64,000 bases of DNA from DATKPC01 sp035524275 (lineage in GTDB: Bacteria; Pseudomonadota; Gammaproteobacteria; Burkholderiales; Burkholderiaceae_F): the NCBI GenBank assembly GCA_035524275.1, contig DATKPC010000051.1, positions 21,205 through 85,204 of the forward strand, read 5' to 3'. The translations under genes were made by a program, and so were the position numbers. The notes below the pieces were generated by a model. That model worked only from the letters and a program-made list of their open reading frames with translations, was not told the DNA's origin and ran no database searches. Positions 24,736 to 34,800 of the stretch are shown one piece after another. The number at the start of each line of letters is the position of its first letter. Position 1 is the stretch's first letter.

Positions 24736-27105
24736 CTATTCGCCGAGGGTTGCACCGCTCGTATTGAATTGAAGGCCCGACGACGAACTGGCGCCGGAGG
24801 TCGCCGCGGCGGAGGCACCCGAGGCGGCAGCGCTTGACGCCAGCGTCTTGATCACGCTCGTCACCTGGCTGACCGTCGAATACATGCCCTCGCTCAGCAC
24901 GAGGCCCTCGCTCAGCACCAGGCCTTCGCTGAGCACGAGGCCCTCGCTCAGCACCAGGCCCTCGCTGAGCACGAGGCCCTCGCTGAGCACCAGCCCTTCG
25001 CTCAGGACCAGACCCTGGCTCAGCACGATGCCGCGCGCCAGCGTGGCGCCGCTGCCGGAGCCGACCCAGTTCGACAGCGTGGCCGTGGGCGTGAAGACGC
25101 CGGTCTTGCCGAGCATCGAGCTGTTGCCGGCCAGCGCGTTGGCGCTGATGACACCCGGGGTGACTAGCGCCTGGTCGGCTGCGGCGACGTCGGTGAAGGA
25201 TTCCGGATAGGTGTTGGCCGGTATTCCGCTGCCGGACCAGTAGTTCGGCGTGCGCCGGCGCACGACGCCGTTGGCCCACGTGACGGTCGGGTCGTAGATC
25301 GGCTGGAACCGGTTGAACAGCGCGGGTCCGCCGATGACGTTGCTGCCGCCGACGAACGCCAGTTGCGACCAGTTGAACGTGGTTCCGGCGACGGTGGATA
25401 GCGGAACCGGGAACATCCGTCCGCTGGCCAGCATCGGCGCCCCGGCGCTGATCGCGCCGCTGCGGACCGCGCTCGCAACGTCGGTGCGCAGAGCCCTCGC
25501 GAGCACGATGGCGCCGTCGATATTCAGGTAGCCGGCCCCCTGCTCCAGCAGGTTGTAGTTCGGCAGCGGCTGGGCCGTGTACTGCAGGATCGCCTTCACG
25601 AGCGGCGGCGTGAGCCCCGGATTCGCTTGCAGCATCAGAGCGGCCGCCCCGGCGACGGCCGGTGCCGCGATCGACGTGCCGCTGAGGATCATCTGCGTTT
25701 CCGGGAAATTCTCCGGAATGCCCAGCGGCGTGACGAGCGACGCGTAGTACGTCGACGCAAGATAGTTCCAGGTTGGATTGGCTCTTGCGGCAGCGGTCGC
25801 AGCGGCGCTGACGATCTTGTTGCCGGGCGCGACGAGGTCCGGCTTCAGCAGGTTGTCGTAGTGGACGGTGCCGGCCGCATCCGTCGACGAGCCGCGGGTC
25901 GGCCCCCGCGAGCTGAAGTTGTCCACGGTGTCATCGGAGCGCGTCGTCGTGTCGTGGAAGTTCACGGCGCCGACCGTGATGACCGACGGATCGTCGCCGG
26001 GGGAACTGATCGCGCCGTAGGCCTCCTGGCCCGCCGTCGTCAGGCCGAAATTGCCGGCTGCGACGACGACCGTGATTCCTGCGGACACCGCGCTGCGAAC
26101 GGCGGCGCAAAGCGGATCGGCCTGCCACGTGTCGGTCGACCCGGCCGCCAAGCTGACGTTCATCACGCGGATGTTGTAGTCCTTCGCGTGGTAGATCACC
26201 CATTGGATGCCTTCGAGGGCGTCGCTCAGCGTCCCCAGGCCGCCGGCGCTCAGGACGCGGACGTCATAGATGCTCGCGTTCGGCGCAATGCCGGTCGTGT
26301 CCGGCGTCGTCGCCGAGTAGTACCTGGCGCGGCCGGCCGCCACCGACGCGACGTGGGTGCCATGCCCGTAGCCGTCCTGGACGGACGCGCCGTCATTGGC
26401 AATCGCCGCTTCGTACTTCGCCAGCGCACTGCTGCCCGGCTGCAGCGAGGTCGTGCTGTCGGTTCCGGTGACCCAGGTTGCCGCGGAGGCATTCAGCAGG
26501 TTGACATTGCGCTTGACGCGCGTCACGCCATTGGCATCCAGGAACGCGTCGTGCGGCGCCATGACGCCGGAATCCAGCACCGCGATGCCGACGCCCGTTC
26601 CGTCCAGTCCGCTGTAGGTCGTCTTGTTGCTCGTGGGGCGGACATTGATCGTGAGCGAGCCGCTGATCATCTCGAGCGTGCTCGCGGTGCGCTGCGTCTC
26701 GCGATTCGGCACGACGCGGACGACGTCGCCGCGTTGCGCCAGCGCCGAGAGCGCCGTCGACGGGATCTGGACGGTCAGCGCGTTGAACGATGGGAAGGTC
26801 GCGTGGATCGAGCCTCCGGCGCCGAGCACCTGCGCGCGCACGCCGGCGATCGCCGTGTCGGATCCGTCGGTGACCACGACGACCTGCAGATGCCGAACAC
26901 CGCCGACGTCGCGTGACCAGCCGGCCGGCGGCGCGTTCGTCGGCGCCAGACCGCGCTGCAGGTCGCGCGCCAACTTCCCGTCGGGCTCGGCGGTCGCCAG
27001 CAGCGAGGTGGAGGCGAACGCGATGCCGACAATCAGTCGACCGAGGAGGACCGTCGGCCGGGTCGACGCGGCGATCCTGCGAAATGCAACCTGCATGCGG
27101 GTCAT
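24736..27105 (-). CDS. Secreted subtilisin-like (S8) serine protease with GLVLSE repeat tail
   Basis: This 789-residue paralogue of the downstream gene has a signal peptide (LIVGIAFASTSLLATAEP). The S8 triad is Asp in IAVLDSGVM, His in YGHGTHVASVAAG and Ser in LSGTSIAAPAVAG, with Asn in VVAAGNFG. Near the C-terminus are eight consecutive hexapeptides, seven identical GLVLSE and one GIVLSQ. A Ser/Ala-rich end of about 50 residues follows. The hexads would suit a solenoid or stacking beta structure, perhaps for surface attachment or self-association. The ATG at 27105 follows a TTG-AAA-AAA; a TTG start at 27114 is possible. The pair of paralogues looks like a tandem duplication. Confidence 0.86.
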   Translation of the reverse strand: MTRMQVAFRRIAASTRPTVLLGRLIVGIAFASTSLLATAEPDGKLARDLQRGLAPTNAPPAGWSRDVGGVRHLQVVVVTDGSDTAIAGVRAQVLGAGGSIHATFPSFNALTVQIPSTALSALAQRGDVVRVVPNRETQRTASTLEMISGSLTINVRPTSNKTTYSGLDGTGVGIAVLDSGVMAPHDAFLDANGVTRVKRNVNLLNASAATWVTGTDSTTSLQPGSSALAKYEAAIANDGASVQDGYGHGTHVASVAAGRARYYSATTPDTTGIAPNASIYDVRVLSAGGLGTLSDALEGIQWVIYHAKDYNIRVMNVSLAAGSTDTWQADPLCAAVRSAVSAGITVVVAAGNFGLTTAGQEAYGAISSPGDDPSVITVGAVNFHDTTTRSDDTVDNFSSRGPTRGSSTDAAGTVHYDNLLKPDLVAPGNKIVSAAATAAARANPTWNYLASTYYASLVTPLGIPENFPETQMILSGTSIAAPAVAGAAALMLQANPGLTPPLVKAILQYTAQPLPNYNLLEQGAGYLNIDGAIVLARALRTDVASAVRSGAISAGAPMLASGRMFPVPLSTVAGTTFNWSQLAFVGGSNVIGGPALFNRFQPIYDPTVTWANGVVRRRTPNYWSGSGIPANTYPESFTDVAAADQALVTPGVISANALAGNSSMLGKTGVFTPTATLSNWVGSGSGATLARGIVLSQGLVLSEGLVLSEGLVLSEGLVLSEGLVLSEGLVLSEGLVLSEGMYSTVSQVTSVIKTLASSAAASGASAAATSGASSSSGLQFNTSGATLGE
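24887..25030 (-). repeat. Eight tandem 18-base repeats coding the GLVLSE hexads
   Basis: The coding strand for the protease tail consists of eight consecutive 18-base units, with alternating third-position changes (for example CTCAGC or CTGAGC, CCCTCG or CCTTCG). The near-identity of the units makes copy-number change by slippage or recombination likely. Confidence 0.85.
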
Positions 27106-27324
27106 TTTTTTCAAGGATTCAGAGAGTTATCGGTCGATCGGAGAGCTTCAGGATGCCCTTGGGGTCGAAAGAAATGCCGTAAAAACGGTAGTCTTTCGTT
27201 GGATTCGGCGCTTTCCCGCTCGCCTTTAGGGGTCTTACCCATTTTTTTTCTGCGGGAGTTGCCGAACCGGGCAAGCCGGCGCTGGCGTCGTCGACTGCCG
27301 CCTTGATGGCGGTCATGACGTTGT

Positions 27325-27346
27325 ATAGTATACCCCCCTATACTAT
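27325..27346. promoter_or_regulatory. CsoR/RcnR-family operator upstream of dmeR
   Basis: Perfect 8-base arms ATAGTATA and TATACTAT flank six cytosines. A G/C tract with AT-rich inverted arms is the site type bound by RcnR/FrmR/CsoR repressors. It ends 25 bases before the dmeR ATG, so it overlaps the likely promoter. Confidence 0.82.
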
Positions 27347-27371
27347 TTGGTCCGAGCACGAGGCCCACGCC

Positions 27372-27650
27372 ATGAGCCACACGATCCGGGACAAGCAGAA
27401 ACTCCTCAATCGCATCCGTCGCATACGCGGGCAGGTCGATGCCATCGAACGGGCGCTCGAAGGCGAAGTCGGCTGCTCCGAGGTCATGCGCTTGATCGCA
27501 TCGGGTCGGGGTGCGATGAACGGCTTGCTCGCCGAGGTCGTCGAGGAGCACATTCGTACGCACCTCGTCGATCCGCTGAAGCATCGCGACGCCCTCGACG
27601 TCGACGCCGTCGACCAGCTCGTCGACGTCGTTCACAGCTACTTCAAGTGA
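27372..27650 (+). CDS. dmeR: Metal-sensing repressor of the RcnR/FrmR family (DmeR-like)
   Basis: This 92-residue all-alpha repressor is predicted to bind nickel or cobalt and release the downstream efflux gene. The start MSHTIRDKQKLLNRIRRIRG is nearly that of E. coli RcnR. The residues used by RcnR to bind Ni/Co are all in register: His3, Cys35, His60 and His64. The longest frame begins at 27303, but the ATG at 27372 puts His3 in place and matches family length. A matching operator lies just upstream, so it is probably autoregulated. It is followed by a CDF efflux gene 11 bases after its stop. Confidence 0.88.
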   Translation: MSHTIRDKQKLLNRIRRIRGQVDAIERALEGEVGCSEVMRLIASGRGAMNGLLAEVVEEHIRTHLVDPLKHRDALDVDAVDQLVDVVHSYFK

Positions 27651-27661
27651 GAGGCAGCGGC

Positions 27662-28681
27662 ATGGCAGAAGACACGGCGCTTCACGGCCACGTGTTCCTG
27701 GCGGCCGGACACGAGCACCGCGAACGCAAGACCTGGGCGGTGATCTGGCTATGCGGCGCCATGATGGTCGCCGAAATCGTCGGCGGGACGATGTTCGGAT
27801 CCGTCGCCCTCGTCGCCGACGGCCTGCACATGTCGACGCATGCGGGCGCGCTGCTGATCGCGGCGCTCGCCTATACCTATGCGCGGCGGCACGCGGCAGA
27901 CCCCCGATTCACGTTCGGCACCGGAAAGCTGGGAGATTTGGCAGGATTCGCGAGCGCCATCATCCTCGCGATGATCGCGCTGCTGATCGGCTACGAGGCC
28001 GTGACCCGGCTTCTCGCGCCGGTCGCGATCGACTTCAGGGAAGCCATTCCGATCGCGGTGCTCGGGCTGGTCGTCAACCTGGTCAGCGCCTGGCTGCTGG
28101 CGGGCGGCGACCACGCGGGCCACCCTCACGGCGACGGGCACGGCCATGGCCACGCGCACGGCCACGCGCATGGCCACGTGCATGGGCACGAGCCGGATGA
28201 GGTCTCCGGACCGGCGTTCGTCGGGCATGACCACCGGCCGGTCGTGCCGGACGCCAAGGCGCATCGGGACAACAATTTCCGCGCCGCGCTGATCCATGTC
28301 GTCGCCGACGCCGCCGTCTCGGTGCTGGTGATCATCGGCCTGGTCCTGGCGCGGTTCTTCGGGTGGCTATGGATCGACCCGGTCGTCGGCATCGTCGGGG
28401 CGCTGGTCATCGCGAACTGGTCTTACGGGCTCATCCGCGACACCGGCGCCATCCTGCTCGACGTGAACGCCGACAGCGACATGTCCGCCGAGATTCGGGA
28501 GTCCATCGAAGGTTGCGGCGATCGCATCGCCGACCTGCATCTGTGGCGACTCGGGCCCGGGCACCTGGGCGCCATCCTGTCGATCGTGACGGCCACGTCG
28601 CGCAGCGACGATTTCTATCGCGCGTTGCTGAGCAGGTTCCGCGCGTTGTCGCATCTGACGATCGAGATCCGCTCGCGGTAG
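27662..28681 (+). CDS. dmeF: CDF-family Co/Ni efflux protein (DmeF-like)
   Basis: This 339-residue inner-membrane cation-diffusion facilitator has six predicted membrane segments, with the first metal site in VADGLHMSTHAG and the second in HVVADAAVS. The loop between segments IV and V is a long His/Gly stretch (about residues 155-180), the feature of DmeF/CzrB proteins that handle cobalt and nickel. A GAGAGG ribosome binding site supports the ATG. It is in operon with the dmeR-like repressor. The C-terminal cytoplasmic domain (ADLHLWRLGPGHLGAILSIV) is intact. Confidence 0.9.
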   Translation: MAEDTALHGHVFLAAGHEHRERKTWAVIWLCGAMMVAEIVGGTMFGSVALVADGLHMSTHAGALLIAALAYTYARRHAADPRFTFGTGKLGDLAGFASAIILAMIALLIGYEAVTRLLAPVAIDFREAIPIAVLGLVVNLVSAWLLAGGDHAGHPHGDGHGHGHAHGHAHGHVHGHEPDEVSGPAFVGHDHRPVVPDAKAHRDNNFRAALIHVVADAAVSVLVIIGLVLARFFGWLWIDPVVGIVGALVIANWSYGLIRDTGAILLDVNADSDMSAEIRESIEGCGDRIADLHLWRLGPGHLGAILSIVTATSRSDDFYRALLSRFRALSHLTIEIRSR

Positions 28682-28744
28682 ATTCGCGCCTGGCGCACGG
28701 CAGGTTCCTGGCGCCGACCGTGTTCAGCCAACCGGGGGGATTCG

Positions 28745-29521
28745 ATGGCCACGAAAAGCGTGCTCAACGGGACGGTCGCGACGGCGCCGCCCGGGCAAAT
28801 GGGCTTCGATGCGGACGAGCCGATCAGCGCGGACGCCGCCGCGGCGTTCGCAGCCGAGGGCTTCGTGTTCTGCCTGCGATACCTGTCGCGGTCGACGCCG
28901 AATGCGGCGGGCGACCTGTCGGCCGCCGAGGCGGCCGGAATCCTGGGCGCAGGCTTGGCGTTGATGCCGGTGCAGCACGTATCGCGCGCAGGTTGGATAC
29001 CTTCCGTCGCCATCGGCCAGCAATATGGCGCGGCGGCCGTCGCGAATGCGCAAGCCGTGGGCTTTCCGCCGGGCGTCAACGTCTGGGTTGACCTGGAGGG
29101 CGTGGCACCGGGGACTCCTGCGGACGCGGCGATCGGCTTCTGCAACGCATGGTTCCAGGTGGTCTCGGCGGCCGGTTACCTGCCAGGCCTCTACGTGGGC
29201 CATGCCCACGTGTTGGATTCCGAGCAGTTGTTCTGGGACCTGAAGTGCAAGAGCTACTGGCGAGCGGGCGGCGAGACGGCGGACGTCGATCAACGCGGGT
29301 ACCAGATGGTGCAGCGGATTCCGGGCGGAAAGATCGCCGATATCGGCTACGACCTCGACGTCACCAGAAACGATGCGCTCGGCGGCGCGGTGACATGGCT
29401 CGCCCCGATGACCGCTGCCGTGCGTCGAGGTGCGCGGACGGTCCGACCCGGGAAGACCGCGAAGAGGGCGGCGAGAAAGGCGGCGAAGACGACGGCAAGC
29501 AAGGTGCGCCGTCGCGGCTAG
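28745..29521 (+). CDS. DUF1906-type glycoside-hydrolase-like protein
   Basis: This 258-residue protein has a TIM-barrel-like domain. It starts with GQMGFDADEPIS and continues with FCLRYLSR, VNVWVDLEG, GYLPGLYVGH and DLDVTRND. Those are the strands and acidic positions of the DUF1906/Rv2525c-like family, which is related to GH25 lysozymes. There is no signal peptide. The last ~35 residues are strongly basic (repeated KAAKK/RRG-type residues), which could bind nucleic acid or cell-wall polymers. It stands alone after dmeF. Enzyme activity is uncertain. Confidence 0.75.
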   Translation: MATKSVLNGTVATAPPGQMGFDADEPISADAAAAFAAEGFVFCLRYLSRSTPNAAGDLSAAEAAGILGAGLALMPVQHVSRAGWIPSVAIGQQYGAAAVANAQAVGFPPGVNVWVDLEGVAPGTPADAAIGFCNAWFQVVSAAGYLPGLYVGHAHVLDSEQLFWDLKCKSYWRAGGETADVDQRGYQMVQRIPGGKIADIGYDLDVTRNDALGGAVTWLAPMTAAVRRGARTVRPGKTAKRAARKAAKTTASKVRRRG

Positions 29522-29861
29522 AAAGGTCCGCCGATCCGGCTTCGCGCTGGGCCTGCGGCCACGCCAGGGGGACGCCTCGCCCGTTGCTCCCCGAGCGGCC
29601 GCCGCCGAAAGATATCGCGAAGCGCGTCCGCGACTCCGTTGCAACGAAGGGCTAACGGCCAACGTCTCGGCGTTTCAGGGCGCGCGGAAACCGTCGCGCC
29701 AGGTCGGTGCCCTCGGACCGGGCGAGGTGGCAGGTGTTCACGCGGGCCCAAACGGGGCGGACGAGCGGATCATGGATCGGATTCGCTGATCAACGGCTTG
29801 CACCGTGGCTTTCCCGCTCAAAACGATATTTCCCTCGGGCGGAAGCCACGGCGCTCGGCCA
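29522..29861. other. Intergenic stretch, nothing recognised
   Basis: There are 340 bases between the DUF1906 gene and the convergent TIR gene. Open frames here have unlikely composition. I see no hairpin, tRNA or repeat. Confidence 0.5.
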
Positions 29862-31307
29862 CTATCTCGAGTGCTTGAGGAGCTGAGAAGCCATCGCGGC
29901 GAGCAACTTGTCGCTGTGCGGGCGAATCTCGTCGCGAATGCGTTTCAAGGCTTCCGCCAATTCGGCCCGAGCGGTTTCCGATTCCGTCGCGGTCGCGTTG
30001 CACATCGCCGCGGCACAGCAGGCGACCAGGTGGGCGCGCAGTGGCCGCCACGCCTGGGCCATCTGCTCGAGTACTTTCGAATCGACAAATGTGGCCCACG
30101 TCCCCGGCTGGTTGAGATTGGCTTGGAACGTGTCGCTCGCCAGCAAGTCAAGTTCCGAAACGATGCGTCGAGCCGTGTCTCGAAGCGGGGTAGCGGTACC
30201 GAGGCTGACATTGAGGTGGTAGAACTGACTTTGATCTTCAAGGAACAGGAAGCGGAATCGGCAGGTGATCTGCAATCCCTTCAAGAGCAGCGAAGTGACG
30301 GGATTGCCGTGGTCCGGGCGTCGGAAGAACTCGACGAGGTAGATGCTGGTCTCGATTTCGTCGTTGTAATACGTCGTGCTTGTCGTCAGGATCAGACGAT
30401 AGAGATTCTTCTGGTCGTGCGTCGCGATGACCTCGCTGTTGTCGATGTCGATGTCGTCGGTGGATGTCAGCATGCGTTCGATCGTGCTGAGCCAGAATTT
30501 TCCCGGCTCCTTGATTTCGATTTGTCGACCGAATTCCTGCCAACGAATTTCGCGTTCGGAACTGTCGCTCGGAATTCCGAATACCGACGCCGCCTGGCCT
30601 TCGAAGCGGATCATTCCGGTGGCACGCAGGGCCGCGACGTTGTCGGAAGCGCCTCCCCGGCTGTAACGGATCACGAGCTTTTTTTGTGGGCGCCGCACCG
30701 ACTTCGGGCGCGATTTGAATTCTGCAAATACCTTCAGTCGGAACTTGCCGATGTTCGCCTTGCAGCGGTCCCGGTCCGCCCGCTTGTGCTGCAGGTCTTC
30801 GCCGGTCGTCGCATGGAAGATTTCGCCAAACCAGCGCAGGATCGGATCGTCGTCCTCGATGTCGAGGGTCTGCTCGAACTCCGTCAAACTCATGTCCAGG
30901 AACGTGGGGTCGATCATCAGCGGAATGTAGAGCTTTCCGTTGTTCGGTCGGGGTGAATTCGCGCCCGAGCAGAAGGTGACGATCCTGCCGCGCAGCGGGC
31001 AGACTTGCGCTGCCATCGGGTCATCCTTCGGGTATTCGACCTTGTGCGCGGCGTCGAAGAAGCCGAGTTCCCATCCGGCCCAGTCATGGCTCGGGCGTCC
31101 GGTTCCGGTGCTGACGATCACGAGGACATCGGCACGCCTCAGATTCTGAGCGATCGTGTCATGGATGTCATCGCCTTGCTGCATGCTCACTTTGTCTTGA
31201 TAGACCTCGACGTCCGTGCCAAATGCGTCCTGGATGGCGTTGCGTAGGGCGTCCGCAATGACGCCGTCCTCATGAACGTAGCTGATGAACAGGACAGCCC
31301 GTGACAT
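29862..31307 (-). CDS. TIR-domain protein with a large unknown C-terminal domain
   Basis: This 481-residue soluble protein starts with a TIR domain (~1-110). It opens with LFISYVHEDGVIADALRNAI, continues with VEVYQDKVSMQQGDDI and VLVIVSTG, and ends in SHDWAGWELGFFDAA, in which Glu80 is the expected NADase glutamate. The C-terminal 370 residues have no motif I recognise. They contain a charged RPQKKLVIRYSRGGASDN stretch and a helix-rich end (ARAELAEALKRIRDEI). The ATG at 31307 has a GGGGAGA site, and the longer TTG start is less likely. Codon use and GC content look lower than in the flanking genes, which hints at transfer. Some bacterial TIR proteins act in anti-phage defence; no partner gene of a known TIR system is adjacent. 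Confidence 0.75.
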   Translation of the reverse strand: MSRAVLFISYVHEDGVIADALRNAIQDAFGTDVEVYQDKVSMQQGDDIHDTIAQNLRRADVLVIVSTGTGRPSHDWAGWELGFFDAAHKVEYPKDDPMAAQVCPLRGRIVTFCSGANSPRPNNGKLYIPLMIDPTFLDMSLTEFEQTLDIEDDDPILRWFGEIFHATTGEDLQHKRADRDRCKANIGKFRLKVFAEFKSRPKSVRRPQKKLVIRYSRGGASDNVAALRATGMIRFEGQAASVFGIPSDSSEREIRWQEFGRQIEIKEPGKFWLSTIERMLTSTDDIDIDNSEVIATHDQKNLYRLILTTSTTYYNDEIETSIYLVEFFRRPDHGNPVTSLLLKGLQITCRFRFLFLEDQSQFYHLNVSLGTATPLRDTARRIVSELDLLASDTFQANLNQPGTWATFVDSKVLEQMAQAWRPLRAHLVACCAAAMCNATATESETARAELAEALKRIRDEIRPHSDKLLAAMASQLLKHSR

Positions 31308-31808
31308 CGAGTTTCTCCCCGGTGACCTTCTAGAAAAGAATTTGTTTGAATCCGCCTGAGACGAGCGCGCTGGAGTCGATGACAAGCGAGCCTAGAACGC
31401 GCGAGGGGCGGCCGCCTCACGCGGCCTGGTGGGATCGACGATGGGTGTTCGTCCCGTGAGCGAGAGCAAGCCATGCAGGGACGCTTGACGCTGCTTCAAT
31501 GGGGTGCGGGTCGGCGCGCAGGCTTGCTGTAGCCTTCAAATAGCATTTCGGCGGTATAGCTATTAACGCGGCCGACTCGCGGGGAGTATTAGGATGCCTT
31601 GGAAAAAAGTTCGGCGAAAAAAAAGGGGGGTTCATGCTCGACCGTTGCCGCTCAGGGTCCATCCGAGCGACGTCAATTCGACGGGCACGGCGATGGGCAT
31701 GGGACTTGAACCCCCGTCGCCGTGAGTCTGGCGGGTCGCGGGCCCGCGGACGGCCTGGGCGGTTCCGCCGTGTCCGGGCATGACTTGAATGCGACAGGGG
31801 CGCCGTCA
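31308..31808. other. Divergent intergenic region
   Basis: There are 500 bases between the starts of the TIR gene and the cyclase-ATPase gene. They include an A/G-run (around 31610-31630) and a GGGACTTGAACCCCC segment that resembles a tRNA T-arm on the other strand but lacks the rest of a tRNA. Promoters for both genes must lie here; I could not place them. Confidence 0.4.
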
Positions 31809-34800
31809 ATGACGTTCGAGATCGACGCGAGGCCGGTTCAATGGACCGGAACGCGACGCCTCGTGACGGCCTTGTTTTCGGATGTCTGCGGCTCCACCCG
31901 GATCGCGGAGAGCCTGGAGCCGGAGGACTACGCCCAGTTACTGGGAAGTTTTCGCGAGATCTGGCGCACCACGATTTCGGAACATGGCGGGAAAATTGTT
32001 TCGATCCAGGGAGATGGCGTGTTCGCCGTCTTCGGTTATCCGGATACTCACGAGGACGACGCTCGGCGCGCGGTCGATGCGGCCCTCGACATCCACGATC
32101 GCGTTCGAAGACTGCGCGTGCCGGAAAACTCTCGAACGCGGCCAGCGGTCCAGATGCATTCGGGAGTCCACGCCGGCACGGTTGTGATCTCCGAGGGAGA
32201 CCCGGAAATTGGCCGGTTGGATCTGAGCGGGGACATCACGAACACGGCCGCGCGCCTTGCGGCGGCCGCGGGCGTAGGTCAGGTTCTCGTCAGCGAAGAG
32301 TCTCTTGGGCCGTATGCACAGTTCTTCGAGCTGGGCGAGTGCACAAAACAGGTGCTTCGCGGACGCTCGACGCCGCTGAGTACCGTGGCGGTTCTGCGGC
32401 GTGCGAATGTTTCGAGACGTTTCGACGCGACCGCGCGAAGGGGCCTGACGCCGTTCATTGGTCGACAGACGGTTCTCCGGGCATTGCGCAGGTTCCTGGA
32501 TACGGATCCGCCCGCCGCGACGCCTTGCTTCGTGATCGTCGCCGCTGCCGGTCTGGGGAAGTCCCGCGTCCTGGAAGAACTGGCGCGCGAGATCGACGTG
32601 GAGCGTTTCCTCGTGCTGCGGGGCGGATGCGAGAAATACCTGGACGCGCGCGTGCTGCAGCCCTTCGCCCAGATGCTGCAGTGCCTGCTCGGTGTCACAT
32701 CGCGCACCGCGGCGCCGCAACCCGGGACATCGAGTCTTCCGGGCGGGAATCTCTCCGGCCTTGAGGTCGAAGCCGCACGACTTCTGCAGCTTCCCGGCTT
32801 CGAGCACATGGTCACCGGCCCATCCGCGGACGCCGGCGGTGTCGTCGATCGCTTCGGGTCGCTTTTCAAGGCCTTGGCTTCCTCGCGACGCCTTGTGATG
32901 CTGGTCGATGACTGGCAATGGGCCGATAGCGCGAGCCGCCGCCTCATGGAATATCTTTTGCACGAAGTCGGCGGACTGCATGTCATTCTTGCGGGACGTC
33001 CGCGAGAGGAGAGTGCGGAATGGATTGCCGGTGCGCCGCATCTCGTATTGACGCCGTTCGCTGCGTCAGAATCGGTAGCCGCGATTCGCCGATGGTTGCC
33101 CGAAGCCGATCCATTCCTCGCGGGTTCGGTCCATGCCTATGCCGGCGGCGTGCCGCTGTTCATCGAAGAGATCTGTCACTCGGTGGCGGCCGGCGGCCCG
33201 TTGCGCTCGCCGCAGCACCAAGGACGTCCGCAGGCGTGGCTCGCGTCGCTGATCGCATCGCGCCTCGATCGCCTGCCGGCAGACTTGGGTCGGATGGTTC
33301 GGGCATCGGCCGTCATTGGCAACGTCATCCCGATCGATTTGCTCCAGCGCGTTCTTGGCAAATCCTGCGATGACTCGGAACTGCGAGCCCTGGCCGAGGC
33401 GGACTTCCTGTACCCCGACGATCGCGCCGGCACGTTGCGCTTCAAGCACGGCATTACACGGGATGCCGTCTACGAAGCGACCGGGCTGGGCGACCGGACC
33501 GCATGGCACAGCCGCACCTACGCGGCACTTCTGGAACAGGCGCGAGACTCGGAGCGCGAGGACGCGCTCGAAGGCCTGGCCTACCACGGCCGTGGCGCCG
33601 GAAACTGGGATCGCGCGGCGCATTTTGCCGAGAGGGCCGGCGACAAGGCGATGGCGGCGTTCGCACTGGATCGCGCGCGCTCGCAATACCTGGCTGCGAT
33701 GGAGGCCCTGGATCGCGAGCCTGCAATGTCGTCGGAGCAGGGCCTCCGATGGTGCCTGCTCGCGAACAAGCTGGCCATGGTGGGAATCTTCGATCCGCTG
33801 GCATTCGACAACGATCTGTCCGTGTTCGAGCGCGCGGTGCAGCTCGCGGCGAGGATCGGCGACGAGCAGGCCATCGCCCGGTCGATGTACTGGCTAGGCT
33901 ACATGTGTTACGGCTTCGGTCGTTTGCGCGCTGGCGTTGATCACGCACGCGATGCGCTCTCAAAGGCACGTGCACTGTCGGATGCGCCTCTTTCGGCGCA
34001 GATTTCTGCCGCGCTCGGACAGATGCTCGTGGCCACGTGCGATTACAACGAAGCCATCCCGTTGATCGACGCCGCGGTCACGGCCAAGCGTCGTCGCAGT
34101 CGACTCGGTGGCGGCATGGCAGTCGGGTCCGCGTATGCATTGTCCTGCAAGGGGAGCGCGCTGGCAGACCAGGGTGATTTCGCTGGCGCGCACCAGTGCT
34201 TCGACGAGGCGATGCTGCTGCTCGGGGAATCCATGCATCCCGTCGGGACGTCGGTCCGCAACTGGATCTGCGTCGCCAACGTCTGGCAGGGGCACTGGGA
34301 GCGGGCCGAGTTCATTGCCGTGGAGGGCGGCCGCATCGCGGAGAACACGCGCGGACTCCTCCTTCTGGCGGTTAGCCGTGCGGTTGCCGGCTATTCGCGC
34401 TGGGCCGGATCCGGCTTGAGGGCAGGGCTGGACCAGCTTCGGGATGCCGTGCGTTGGATGGAGGCGCGGCGAGGCGATTTCTACGCGTCGCTGTTCTACG
34501 GCTGGCTTGTCGAAGCGTGCATCGCCGAGGACCAGATCGACGAAGCGCGTCGGCACGCCGCGCGGCTACTGCGTCGATCGCGCGAAGGAGAACGCCTGGG
34601 CGAGGCCGTCGGCTGCCGCGCACTGGCGATCGCGGCGGCCCGTTCCGGGGACACCGCGCGCTGCGAGCAATGGATGGCGCGGGCGGAGCGCTCGACCGAC
34701 ATTCGCCGTTCTCGGCGCGAGTCCGCGCTCAATCTGTTTGCGCGCGCCCAGTGCCTGGAAACGACGGGGAGGGCGGCGGCGATCTCCTATCTCGAGCGCG

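Noticed and set aside
24887..25030. The 18-base tandem array as a CRISPR
   Set aside because: There are no spacers between units; it is coding sequence for a protein repeat in frame with an S8 protease.
31680..31730. A GGGACTTGAACCCCC segment resembling the T-arm of a tRNA on the minus strand
   Set aside because: No acceptor, D-arm or anticodon stem could be fitted around it, and there is no CCA end. It is probably coincidence or an old tRNA scar.
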